Source: Tumebacillus permanentifrigoris
GTDB taxonomy: Bacteria; Bacillota; Bacilli; Tumebacillales; Tumebacillaceae
Direction of reading: 5' to 3'
Assembly: GCF_003148565.1 (NCBI RefSeq)
Contig: NZ_QGGL01000004.1
Location: forward strand, 212,332 to 276,331
Length of the DNA stretch: 64,000 nucleotides
Below, piece after piece: positions 12,901-21,500 of the stretch. The first letter of the stretch is position 1; every line of letters starts with the position of its first letter. The notes beneath the pieces are model-generated. The model saw nothing but the letters and a program-made list of their open reading frames with translations. It had not been told where the DNA came from and searched no databases. The position numbers were made by a program, and so were the translations under genes.

Positions 12901-15568
12901 CGTTCGCACTGGCATAGTCGGATTGGCCCAAGTTCCCGATCACAGCGGAGATCGAGGAGTAGAGGACCAAGAAGTCCAGTTGCTCATCGCGCAACACTTG
13001 ATCGAGATTCCAAAGCCCTTTTAGCTTGGGCTGTACTACCTCACGGATCGTATCCGGGTTTTTCTGTACGAGGAACTGGTCTCTAACGACGCCAGCACAG
13101 TGGTGAATCCCGGTGATCGTCCCCCAACGCTCTCGGATGGCGCGCAGGGCGCGGAGTGTTTCGGATTCATTGGCGAGGTCCGCTTGCAAGTACAGGACTT
13201 GTGCGCCCTTTTTCGTCAACTCGCGGATGCTCGATTCCTTCTCCGCGCTCAACTTCGAACGGCCGATCAGCGCGAGTCTGACTTTCGCAAGGCTCGCCAT
13301 ATGATGTGCGACCATCAGGCCGAGTCCGCCCAGACCGCCAGTGATCACGTAGACCCCATTGTCCTGATACGGCGACTGGCTGGCGTTGCCTTGTACATGG
13401 AGTTCGCCCAGTTGATGGACATGGCGTTCCAGTTGCTTGCCTCGATAGTGAACGCTGGAAGTTCCTTTCCCGAAGTGGCGGGCTTCGCGTTCCAGCAAGG
13501 CGGTCATCGTCTCCTGTGACAGAGCATCGAACGAGTCCACGCCGACGATCTGGGTGTGAATCTTCGGAGTTTCCAAGGCGGCTGTTTTGAGAAGCCCTTC
13601 CAGTGCGTACACATAGCGGCCTTGGTCTTTGACTTCTGCGACGATCTGAAGGAAGCAATCCTGCTGTTTCTTTTCTTTCAAATGGGACTGGATCAACAAC
13701 ACCATCTGTTTCAGTTTCGCTTCAAACTGATCGACGAGGTTGGCTTCCTTCGCGTGCTGCAACACGACAATCTCTGCGTGTGTATGTGCTTGCACGAAGG
13801 ATTGCAGCGGTGATGCACCGTCGTAGAACACAATCACATGGCGACGCGCTGGCGGAACCGTGACGCTCTCCACCACTTCCTGTCTGCTCCACACCCGTTC
13901 GAAGAAGATCGTTTGCCCCGCTTGTTCGAGAACTTGTGGCGTCGGTGCGGAAGGTGCGGCCGCAATCGGCTGCTGTGCCGGCGCTGCTTGCGGGGCGGCT
14001 GTTTGGAACGCGGACGCCCAGTTGTCCTTCACGTATTCGGCCAGCGTTTCGATCGTCGTGTATTCGAACAGCAAGGTCGGATACAGCGGTTCTTTGACTT
14101 TTTCCTCCAAGACTTTGACCAGTTCGAGCAATTGACTCGAATCGAGTCCCAATTCGTAGAACCCGGCTTGAATGGAGATGTCGTCGGCTGGCTTGTTCAG
14201 CTCGGTGCCGATCTCAGCTTGCAGGTACGAGATGACCGCCTGTAGCGAGTCTTGTGCAGAGGCTTGCACCTGAACGTGCGCCGCAACTTGGGCTTGCGGT
14301 GTCGGTGCTGAGACTTGCGCTTGGACTTGCGGTTGCGCGTGGGCGGTGAAGACGCTCGCCCAGTTCTCTCGCACATACTCGGCTAACGTTTCGACCGTCG
14401 AGTACTCGAACAACAAGGTCGGGTACAGCGGTTCCTTCACTTTCTCTTCCAGAACTTTGACGAGGTCGAGCAGTTGGCTCGAATCAAGCCCTAACTCGTA
14501 GAAGCCTGCTTGAATGGAGATGTCCTCGGCTGGTTTGTTCAGTTCCTTGGCAATCTCTTGTTGCAAGTACGAGATGACCACTTCCAGCGCATCGCCTTGT
14601 TGGACCACTGCCGGAGCCGGAGTCGGAGCCGGTGCTGCTTGTTGGATCGGGCGGACGGCCGCCGGTTCGACTGGACGGGGCGCTTCGGGCGTCCATTCGA
14701 TCAATTTGCGGATCAAGTGCGGCTCGCGAATCCGTTTGAACGTCAATTGCTCCAGTTCGGCCAGCACGTCACCCGTTTCGTCAAAAATCGTGACATTGCG
14801 GTTCACGATGTCCTTCTGCACATTCACTTCGTTCTGCTTGGTATAGACATAGATGGTTTTCGGGAAGGTCTTGTACATGCAGACCCGTTGGAACATGAAC
14901 GGGATATACGCGGTGCCGTCTTGGAAAATGCCCTTGGCTTGGTGGCTGAGCGTGTACGACGAACCCGAGAAGGTTGAGCCGTCGAGGAACGCGACGTGCG
15001 CATAAAATTGGCCCAGGAATTCCTCCGCCAATCCGCTCAAGCCGAGCTGCATCAGTTCTTCCTGTTGTTCCGATTGGTAGACCGTGCCGAGGGTTTTCAT
15101 GAAGGTGTCATGGTGAATCTTGACTTGGCGCGCCATCGCATACACATCATCCATGTCATACTTGCGCACCGCACGGTTGATGAATCCTTGCACATCGAAC
15201 TTGGGAATCTGCGTTGCCGTTTCCTTCCGGTACATGCGGCACTCCATGTTCTGAACCTGCTGGTCTTCGAGGATCGTGTCGCCCTTCACTTTTTGACTGG
15301 AAATGTTGACTTTCCAATGATCGTGGTGCGGGGTGAAGGTGACCGATACTTTTTTGTCAAACACTTCGGAGGTGACGACCGGCTGGATGAACAGGATGTT
15401 GCGAAGTTCGATTTTTTGCGTGCCAAGGTATTTCGGAGCCAACCTGTACACCATATCCAGCAGCGTGACGCCGGGTAATGTGCGCACCTCATGGACCGTG
15501 TGGTCACGGACGATATAGTTGCTATGAAGTACACGCTGTACGAAGGTTTTTTGAGTTTGACTAGACAT
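3950..15568 (-). CDS. Trans-AT polyketide synthase, DH-ACP-ACP-KR-KS-DH-KR-ACP-KS-DH-KR
   Basis: A 3872-residue PKS with no integrated AT. It starts at an ATG directly abutting the upstream stop (TAA-ATG), with GGGAGG 9 nt upstream. Order by approximate residue: DH (1-290; catalytic His in RDHTVHEVRTLPG, with Glu in place of the usual Gly), two nearly identical ACPs (GLDSSQLL near 365 and 480), KR (735-940), KS (1004-1430, DTMCSSSL), DH (1616-1890, ADHQINGRKVLPG and HPSLLDAA), KR (2088-2270), ACP (GIDSVMIM near 2390), KS (2493-2920), DH (3126-3390, TDHRVQGRKVLPG) and KR (3590-3780). The protein begins with the DH that follows the last KS of the upstream protein, and it lacks the final ACP, which begins the next gene. 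DH-ACP-KR order is a known non-canonical arrangement of trans-AT systems. The expected result is repeated reduction and dehydration, giving a polyene-like stretch (inference). Confidence 0.95.
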   Translation of the reverse strand: MSSQTQKTFVQRVLHSNYIVRDHTVHEVRTLPGVTLLDMVYRLAPKYLGTQKIELRNILFIQPVVTSEVFDKKVSVTFTPHHDHWKVNISSQKVKGDTILEDQQVQNMECRMYRKETATQIPKFDVQGFINRAVRKYDMDDVYAMARQVKIHHDTFMKTLGTVYQSEQQEELMQLGLSGLAEEFLGQFYAHVAFLDGSTFSGSSYTLSHQAKGIFQDGTAYIPFMFQRVCMYKTFPKTIYVYTKQNEVNVQKDIVNRNVTIFDETGDVLAELEQLTFKRIREPHLIRKLIEWTPEAPRPVEPAAVRPIQQAAPAPTPAPAVVQQGDALEVVISYLQQEIAKELNKPAEDISIQAGFYELGLDSSQLLDLVKVLEEKVKEPLYPTLLFEYSTVETLAEYVRENWASVFTAHAQPQVQAQVSAPTPQAQVAAHVQVQASAQDSLQAVISYLQAEIGTELNKPADDISIQAGFYELGLDSSQLLELVKVLEEKVKEPLYPTLLFEYTTIETLAEYVKDNWASAFQTAAPQAAPAQQPIAAAPSAPTPQVLEQAGQTIFFERVWSRQEVVESVTVPPARRHVIVFYDGASPLQSFVQAHTHAEIVVLQHAKEANLVDQFEAKLKQMVLLIQSHLKEKKQQDCFLQIVAEVKDQGRYVYALEGLLKTAALETPKIHTQIVGVDSFDALSQETMTALLEREARHFGKGTSSVHYRGKQLERHVHQLGELHVQGNASQSPYQDNGVYVITGGLGGLGLMVAHHMASLAKVRLALIGRSKLSAEKESSIRELTKKGAQVLYLQADLANESETLRALRAIRERWGTITGIHHCAGVVRDQFLVQKNPDTIREVVQPKLKGLWNLDQVLRDEQLDFLVLYSSISAVIGNLGQSDYASANVFLDLFAEQRNELAAQGKRHGKCISVNWPLWADGGMQIDADMKNRLFASTGLLPMPSAEGLAVLDASLQQSRPQVGVFYGDEALIRQKQQANIATAALEPVAYTASAAPAQALPGLQEDIAIIGVSGRYPMANSMEELYANLKAGKDCVTGLPKDRWNDQIFPYEVEDLYQHGGFVDKIDEFDPIFFNISPYQAEMMDPQARLFLQSAWEACEDAGFQINRNKHEYASSSDRSVGVFAGVFWNHYELYAAEMTQQGTPMSFGIGSAQIPNMVSYSLNLHGPSLAVDTMCSSSLTAIHLASDSIRRGECQFAIAGGVNLVTHPHKYLFLKRAQFLSSDGRCRSFGKDGDGYVPGEGVGTLLLTTVSQAEKEGYPIYGVIKGSALNHVGKTSGPMVPDPVAQSEVIADAIRRANIDPRTISYIEAHGTGTSLGDPIELQGLEKAFRKWSSDKQYCAIGSLKSNIGHLEAAAGVAGITKLLLQLKHHEIFPSLHSEELNPYLSFENSSFYMERTHREWKRPEIEVDGKVTVFPRRAGISSFGANGSNAHLIIEEYIPQPSKLASTPHSADPVLVPLSAKSAERLLLSATKLLQHLNGTEDLQSLAYTLQVGREVMNTRVAFVVNSTEELIQKLSAFVEGRSGITNCFQGEAKEGKRSTGSVENLEDRAQLAQQWVEGATVDWNKLYAGTKPRRVHLPTYPFANERYWVPQLEKQVTGNSARTVLAALPSTTYLHPLLHRNTSDLYEQRFSTTLTGSEFFLADHQINGRKVLPGVAYLEMARAAITEAAIAHEEQPDQVRVKLKHVAWASPIHVEEEPVDVHIGLYPEDNGEIAFEVYNGEQEVASQGRLSLSQTTEAPHVDLQALQAACRLREVTAAECYDAFQELGFAYGKGHQAIERVLVGEGQVLARLQLPTTLETTADLYTLHPSLLDAALQSTMLLSGEWPSKQKLRVPFALEELEVFGACASQMWAHVRYSAGSVAGGRVQKLDLDLTDESGNVLVRLKGFSSREFDGDTSSTDPYTTLLFEPAWTEQKASSDAVPDYARHVVFLCEPADGLSERIASELSGAVSITLQSAEAGIAARYQAYALQVFEHLQEIIREKADGNILVQIVTAHQGEQRLFSGLAGMLQTAGLENPKIIGQLIEWDSAQDQGLLVAKLNENRQSPADRLIKYADGTRWVATWREVEVQSPAVQQLPWQEDGVYLITGGAGGLGLVFATEIASHAKQATLVLTGRSQLSAAKLEQLKALEAMGATVAYKQADVADREAADALIQSIVQQYGKLNGIIHSAGVIHDNFILKKTTAEVSGVLAPKVSGIVHLDEASASLPLDFFVFFSSLAGAVGNAGQADYAAANAFMDRYAHYRNGLVAAQQRTGKTLSMNWPLWKEGGMQVHEDTQQMMLRTMGILPLETKTGMELFYQAVATDQHQFVGLQGHATRMKDLLGAKRVVQMTQTPQVKAETPATSTVSAAELSEKAVQYFKKQLSSVLKLPANRIEAKVALEDYGIDSVMIMQLTDELETVFGSLSKTLFFEYQSIQELTQYFLQSHPEQMKELLDLKDKPRAAAAPAQVTAVAEPKPAKGRARGRKRSRFATASTASEPKAATSQDIAIIGLSGRYPGAENLKQFWENLKAGKNSITEIPEDRWNHRLYYDERKNTVGKTYGKWGGFVDGVDQFDPLFFNISPREAEMMDPQERLFLQSAYEAIEDAGYTREGLNGVRDHDLTGNVGVFVGVMYEEYHLYVAQGKGQEQPFAIGGHPASIANRVSYFFNFHGPSLALDTMCSSSLTAIHLACQSLLKKESEVAIAGGVNVSVHPNKYLELAQGSFLSSKGLCESFGAGGDGYVPGEGVGAVLLKPLAKAIADGDHIYGIVKGTAINHGGKTNGYTVPNPIAQAAVIGKALEAAGVHPRTMSYLEAHGTGTSLGDPIEIAGLSRSFKAYTTDNQYCAIGSVKSNIGHCESAAGMSGLTKVLLQMKHGQLVPSLHSQILNPNIDFSQTPFVVQQELAEWKRPIIELDGQTREYPRIAGLSSFGAGGANAHVVIEEYIPTAEASDSTLTITPQNPAVIILSAKTEERLQEQVKQLLTAIREESYSDALLADLAYTLQVGREQMDERLGLIVESVAELEAKLSGYLEKPASAEEVYRGQIKRNKEMLSIFADDDDLQEAVDRWIERRKYTKLLELWVKGLYLDWSKLYTEQRARRISLPTYPFARERYWVPQAKAASNSPSAAATPAVLHPLLHRNTSVLSEQRYSTTLTGQEFFLTDHRVQGRKVLPGAAYLEMARVAVENATGGPGEEAVAFALKNVVWSSPIFVDDEPVEVHIGLYEEDQGDISYEIYREHGEHGERVVYSQGIAEHREDTLAPSLDLDAIRADCNLNVLTSEACYRAFGNMGLEYGEAHRGIDVVYAGQDQALAKLTLASCISGTEQHYVLHPALIDSAIQSSIGLIIGSQEPALPFALEELEVFGPCVSTMWAYVRYMEGSQAGDKVQKLDIDVCDALGNVRVRMSGFTTRLTEKGTPNESTGTLMLEPTWTLQSVDPTTAEPHYSQHLVLLCEADEEVFAHIGGTMSGATCIQLHAEGTGIAERYQAYAAQTLEQLQGIIQSKPQGNVLIQVATSQHGEQQLFAGLKGMLQTARLENPKLITQMIEWEGAHDATARVAQLMENKLSPADQHIRYADGKRWVAGWQEIEALQNLTPQWKDEGVYLITGGAGGLGLIFAEEIARQAQQPVLILTGRSELSAEKQAQLKIVEALGAKVSYQRVDVADAGDVQGLMNSIRAEYGNLNGIIHSAGITKDNYILRKTVGELQQVFAPKVAGVMNLDAGSREFELDFFVLFSSVAGALGNAGQADYAAANAFLDRYAQYRNEQVAANQRRGQTISINWPLWQEGGMQVDAEVEKMMLQNLGLKLLRTGVGIESFQQALSVGTSEVIVVEGHVPTLRTTFGAATSQPVETADEFFLDMIEQMLSSDVEIDQLIGSDWKIS
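13990..14600 (-). repeat. Tandem duplicated ACP coding units
   Basis: Two ACP units lie about 350 nt apart and share long identical peptide stretches around the phosphopantetheine Ser (FYELGLDSSQLL, then LVKVLEEKVKEPLYPTLLFE). They differ by only a few residues, which points to recent duplication or gene conversion. Tandem ACPs in trans-AT PKS usually raise flux or mark beta-branching sites; which applies here is not visible. Confidence 0.8.
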
Positions 15569-18500
15569 TTATTCGTTCCTCCCATCATCCTCAAAGGAAT
15601 CGAAGAATGACATGAATTCCGATTCTCGATTCACGTTCACCGGGGCCGCGCTGGGTGCTTGCGCCTCGGTTTGCTCCGGCCACGGCCAGTATCTCTTCCT
15701 ATTAAATAGGTTGTTTCGCTGGGTGTTTTCTAGGCGCGCTTGCAGGGATGCCGGGACCCCTTCGTTGCTCACGAGAACATGCGCGTTGTTGCCACCCAAA
15801 CCGAAGGCACTGACCCCTGCCCGCAGCACGCCGTCTTCACTGGTCCACGGTTGCTGGTCTTGGACGATGTAGAAGGGGGAATCCTGGAACTGGAAGCGCG
15901 GGTTCGGTTCGCTGCAATGCAACGTAGACGGAAGTTTGCGCTCCGTCAGGCCGAGCAGGACTTTGATCAAGCTCGCCATACCTGCCGCACTGAGCAAGTG
16001 TCCGATGTTGCTTTTCACACTGCCGACGCCGCAGAACTGGCGCTTGGTCGTGTACTTGCCGAAGACCTGCGTCAGGGCTTTCAATTCGATCGGGTCCCCG
16101 ATCAAGGTCCCCGTGCCGTGCGTTTCCACGTAGTTGATGCTCTCGGCCTTGATCTTGGCATCGGCAATCGCTTTTTCGATCAGTTCTTTCTGTGCTTCTG
16201 GGTTCGGTGTCGTGATCCCCATCGTATTTCCGTCGTTGTTGATCGCCGACCCGTCGATGATGCCGTAGATTTTATTCCCGTCTTCAATCGCTTTCTGCAA
16301 CGGTTTCAGCAGCAGGACACCACAGCCTTCACCGAGCCCGATCCCGTTGGCGTTGGCACTGAATGTCTTGCAACGCCCATCCGGTGACAGGACGCTGGCT
16401 GCACTCAATGTCAGGTACATCGTCTCATCCAACAAGATCTCAACCCCACCTGCCAACGCCAGATCGCACTCCCCATGCAGGATGCTCTTGGCTGCCAAGT
16501 GTACGGCGGTCAGCGAACTGGAACACGCCGAGTCGATGACCATGTTCGGCCCTTTGAAGTTGAACACATGCGAGATGTGTGCCGCGATGAAGTTTTGTCC
16601 GGTGGCGATGATCGTTTCTTTTTTGTTTTTGCCGAGTTTTTGATGGAAGTTGCTGACCCGCGATCCGACGAACACCCCGACTTGCTGGTTCCAGAGGTCT
16701 TTTTTGCCATAGCCTGCATCGGCGATCGCTTCAGCCCCTACTTCAAGGAACTTGCGCTGCAAGGGGTCGACTTGTACGGCCAGCGACTCCGGGATGTGGA
16801 AGTACTCAGGATCGAATTGTTCGATATCCGGCAGGAACCCGCCCCACTTGGAGATGCTTTTCTCGTCGCGGTGTTCATTCGGATGGTAGTGTTCGTTGAT
16901 GTCCCAACGGGACTTCGGAACCTCGCGCATGCTGTCTTTGCGCGCGAGCAGGTTGTCCCAGTAGACCCGTGCATTCGGTGCATCCGGGAATTGGCAAGCC
17001 AGACCGACCACCGCAATTTGCATCTTTTGGCGAGACGCTTCAGGGGCGGAAGACTGAACTTGTTGTTGGTGGACTTGCTGTTGTTGAACCGGCTCAGGCG
17101 CTTGTTGGGTGGAAGCGCTGGTCGACGCGTGCGACGCGCCGATCGAGAACAGCTCCCCGAGCACTTCCGGGTACGTCTGCGCGAGATAGTCCGCCAGACT
17201 GGTCATCGTCGGATTCTCCAAGAGGACGGATGGGTCCATCGCGACCGTTTTCAGTTCGCGGTCCATCCGTGTCACGACTTGTGCCAGCAGGATCGAGTCC
17301 ATGCCGTAGTCTTGGAACTGGATATCCAACTCGAATTCGGAGGCATCAATGTTCATCTCTTTGGAGAAGAGGGAAATCAGCCACGTTTGGGTCGCTGTGA
17401 TCAATTCCTTCTGGTTCATCGATGGAACCTCCGGAGCTGGTGGTTGCTTCGTTTGAATTCCACTTTTTTTAGCCTCCCTTAGAGTGCGCTGCATCAATTT
17501 TTCCGGGTGCCAGACATCCGGGTTGTACACAGCGGGCAGAACGACCCGGCCCGGTTTCTCCGCCAGAATTCGATCCAGCATCGTCAAGCCTTCTTGGTTC
17601 GTGATGCTCATCAAGCCGGTTTGTTCATAGGCGGTGTTTTTGAACTCGCCCATCCCCGCTTCCTTCCAGCTCGGCCATTGGATCGCGACGACCGGGCACG
17701 TCTGTGCCACAGCATGGGCAAAGTAATCCAAATGCGCATTGGCCATCCCGTAATCACTGACACCTGCCGCGAGCGTCGGGATGACGGCAGAAACCGACGA
17801 GAACAAGACAAAGAACCGCAGTGGTTCTTGTTTGACGCTTTGATACAAATGATCAGCACCGATGAGCTTCGGCCCCAGCGTCTGCTCAATTCCGGCGACC
17901 GACTTGCGGATAAAGGCCGGGTTTTCACGATCCAATGAACCCGCACAGTGGATGACCCCACCGATCGGACCCAGCGTTCGCTTGATTTCCTCGATGTTGG
18001 TGCGCACGGCGGATGCATCTGTCAACGGCAACGACCAGACCCGCACATCAACCCCGTGGCGTTCCAGTTCTTGAATTGCCTGCAATTTCTCGGCCAGTGC
18101 GCCGCTCTGCCCTTGATACGAGTTCCACTGCTCTCGCGGTGGGAATACATCTCGCCCGGTCAGCACCAATCGCTTCACACCGTAGTGCTTCACGAAATGC
18201 TGTGCGCAGAGGAAGCCCAGTCCTCTCGTCCCGCCGGTGATCAACAGCACTTCGTCAGGGGAGAATCGAATGCTCGCCGTGGTCGCTCCCGCTACCTCCG
18301 GCAGTTCCTCCAGATAGGCGCGGTATCGCTGACCGTCGCGGTAGCAAACCTCCGTCTCCTCGCTCTCCGCTCGGAACTCAGCGACGATCTGTTCCGCCAG
18401 CGCCCGATCCGCGCTGGAGGACTCCCCGTCCATATGTCGGGAACGGATGTGGCGGTACTCACTTTGCAACATCCGGTACAAGCCGGCGCGGGAGGAGCCA

Positions 18501-21500
18501 GACAGTTGAACCTGCTGATTCTTGAAGGCTTCCAACCCTTTGGTCACACACAACAGCAGGAGTTCCTCTCGTCTGCCGAACTCGATCCATTTTTGCAGCC
18601 AAGAAATCCAAACCCGATCGCTCGATTCCTCGCTTGCACACCCCAACAGATCGATGCATCCAGCGTATTGCTCCCACACGTGTGGCGGTTGCTGTAGCTC
18701 AGCTCGGAGATCTTCGAGATTCAGGATGCGTACTTCACCTGGCAGCAGTTGAGAAACTGCATCTGCCAAGGATTGGGTCGCGTAGGTGGTCAAGATCGCG
18801 ACGGTGCCGTGGCCTGTCTTGATCCCTGCCGCCGGGCTCGGTGCCCATTGCTTGGTTAACAAGGCGTTGGGCCGTGTCAACTTTTTGATGACATGTGCGG
18901 CAGGAACAGCTGGTTGCTGGATCGTGATCGTCTGTGGGTCCGGCTTGTTGGCGGCGAAACGGAACGTGTCGCGCTTGAACGGGTAGACCGGCAAACTGAT
19001 CTTGCGGAAGGACTGGTGTTGAACCAGCAGATCCCAGCGGATCTCCGCGCCCTCCAGCCAGAGGGCCAGCAGGGTTTCGTTCAAGCTCCGGTTCGCATCT
19101 CCATCTGCTTTCAGATCCACCTGCAGATATTTCGCCGCCTCACCAACCGGCTCACGCGCTTCCGTTCGCGCTGCAACTTCGAACCAGTCCTCGACTTGAA
19201 TCCAATCCTGCAGGCGTTGGTTGTGCTCGCGAAGCACGGCATAGCCCTGAGACAGCTCGGTCGCTTGGATGCGTTCATGTAGAACTTTTGCGGCCTGCTC
19301 GGTGTCCGGGTAGTCGCTGCACAGCAAGTCGACGAACATTTCCTTCGTCATGACTTGGCCTTCCAGCAAATCGATCAGTTCATAGAAGCCTGGGTTATCC
19401 AAAAGCTGCGGGTCCCGCAGCGCCCATTTTTGATTGAGCTTGCGAAGCGAACTGACCAGCACCACCAACAGCAACTTGATCTCTTGCTTGTAGCGGTCGG
19501 CACCTGACGACGACAACAGCTCGTCCGTAAACAACAGCGCCCGCAGGTCATAGCTCGAATGTTTCTGAAGCACATCGTGCCAGTCATTCAAAAACTTCTT
19601 GAACGTAAACTGGGAGTCATACAGCAATCGAGCTTTGTGTACGTAGCGTTCGATGACCTTGGCATTGTGCGAGCTCGGAATCTGGTCCAGTGCTTTCAGG
19701 AGCAGCTGCACGTACTCCCCGTCCACTTGGACAGGCGTCCAGATCTGTCCGGTCACCGGATCGTAGAAGGGAATCGTCGGGCGCTGTAGCACAGCGTCAC
19801 TAAGCTCCATGTTGCCACTCAACACCGCCAGCAGATCCTTCACATCGAGCACGCCGCTGATCGCCAGCGCGACACGGAGACCTGACTGCTCCCCGACCAA
19901 CAGCTTCGGAGCGACCCCCAGCTCAATCAGCGTCGCCGCATACGCATAGCCTGCGAGGAAGGAATAGAGGTTGCGATGCGACCCTACCCATTGCTCTTGG
20001 AAAAAGCCTTGCACCACATTTTGCGGGACGCGCAGTTCCTCCAGCAGGCGAATCAGCGCATCTAGCTGATCGCGGAAGACACTGTTTTCCACATACAACG
20101 ACTTGATTTCAGCAAAAGAGTTCCACGGCGTCTCTGGCACATGCAAGCGTCGACCTTGGCGGACGGTCTTCGCTGTCGCAGGCGTGTCCGATCTCAGGAA
20201 TTCCTTCAGCTCGGCTTGGTTGCGGATCAGCTTGCCGAAGCGATACGGGTAACTCTCTCTCCCGGTCAGCAGGGTATTGCTGATGTCCCACAGGCGGCTG
20301 GCATCAAAATCAGGCTTGTTGACAAACGCTCTCCACTGGGCCACCACGTTTTCCAAGCTGTGTTTGTTTTTCGCCGATAGCAGGAAGAAGTAGGAGTCCC
20401 GCGCTGGAGCTGACTCCGGCAGTACACGCGCTTCTTGATACTCCTCGATCAAAACATGGGAATTGACCCCGCCAAAACCGAAGGAGCTCACACCTGCTCG
20501 CAGTGGAAGTCCCGCTTGTCTGGGCCGCCAGTCCTGTAGAGCGGTCGAGACGGAGAAAGGTGTGGACTCAAAATCAATAATGGGGTTGAGCGTCTGCACG
20601 TTTAAGGATTTCGGCACTTTTCTGTGCTTCATCATCATCAGAACCTTGATCACACCGGCCATGCCTGCCGCGCTCTCCAAGTGCCCAATGTTCGTTTTGA
20701 CCGAACCGATTTGGCAGAACTGGTTGTCATCCGTATAGGCGCGGAAGGCTTGGGTCAACGCTTCGACTTCAATCGGATCGCCAAGCGAGGTGCCCGTGCC
20801 ATGCGCTTCGATATACCCGACGGTGTCCGGGCCAAAGCCCGCAGTTTCGTAGGCACCCAGGATGACATCGCGCTGTGCCTTCATGCGCGGGGCGGTCACA
20901 GACTGGCCTTTGCCGGTGTGGTTCACCGCCGAGCCTTTGATCACGCCGTAGATATGGTTGCCGTCCTCGATGGCTTTGTCCAAACGTTGCAAGAGCAGTA
21001 CCCCGATGCCATCGCCCGGAACATACCCGTTCGCATCCTTGTCGAAGGTTTTGCATTGTCCGTCTGGACTTAACATGCGGGACTTCGAGAAGGAGATGTA
21101 CTTCAAGGGATGGATGTTCAAGTTCACGCAGGAGGCGAACGCGAAGTCACAATCCCCTTGGATCAGCGCGCGCTTGGCCTCGTGGATCGCGATGATCGAA
21201 GAAGCACAGGCCGCATTGACCGGCAAACTGGCCCCTTGCAGGTCGAATGTATAGGAAACCCGGTTCGCCATCAGGCTCTCGTAGTTCCCGAGCGCCGCAT
21301 AGCTATCGGTCGTCAGCGTGGGATCGCTAAGCCCTTGGAGGTAGTCCGCGGTCATCACGCCCACGTAGACGGACGTTTTCTTTTGCTGGAGCACGCGCAA
21401 CGGAATGCCAGAGTCCTCGATGCAGTGATGTGTCTCTTCCAGCAAGAGCCGCTGTTGCGGGTCCATGTTGATCGCTTCACGCGGGGAGATCTGGAAGAAC

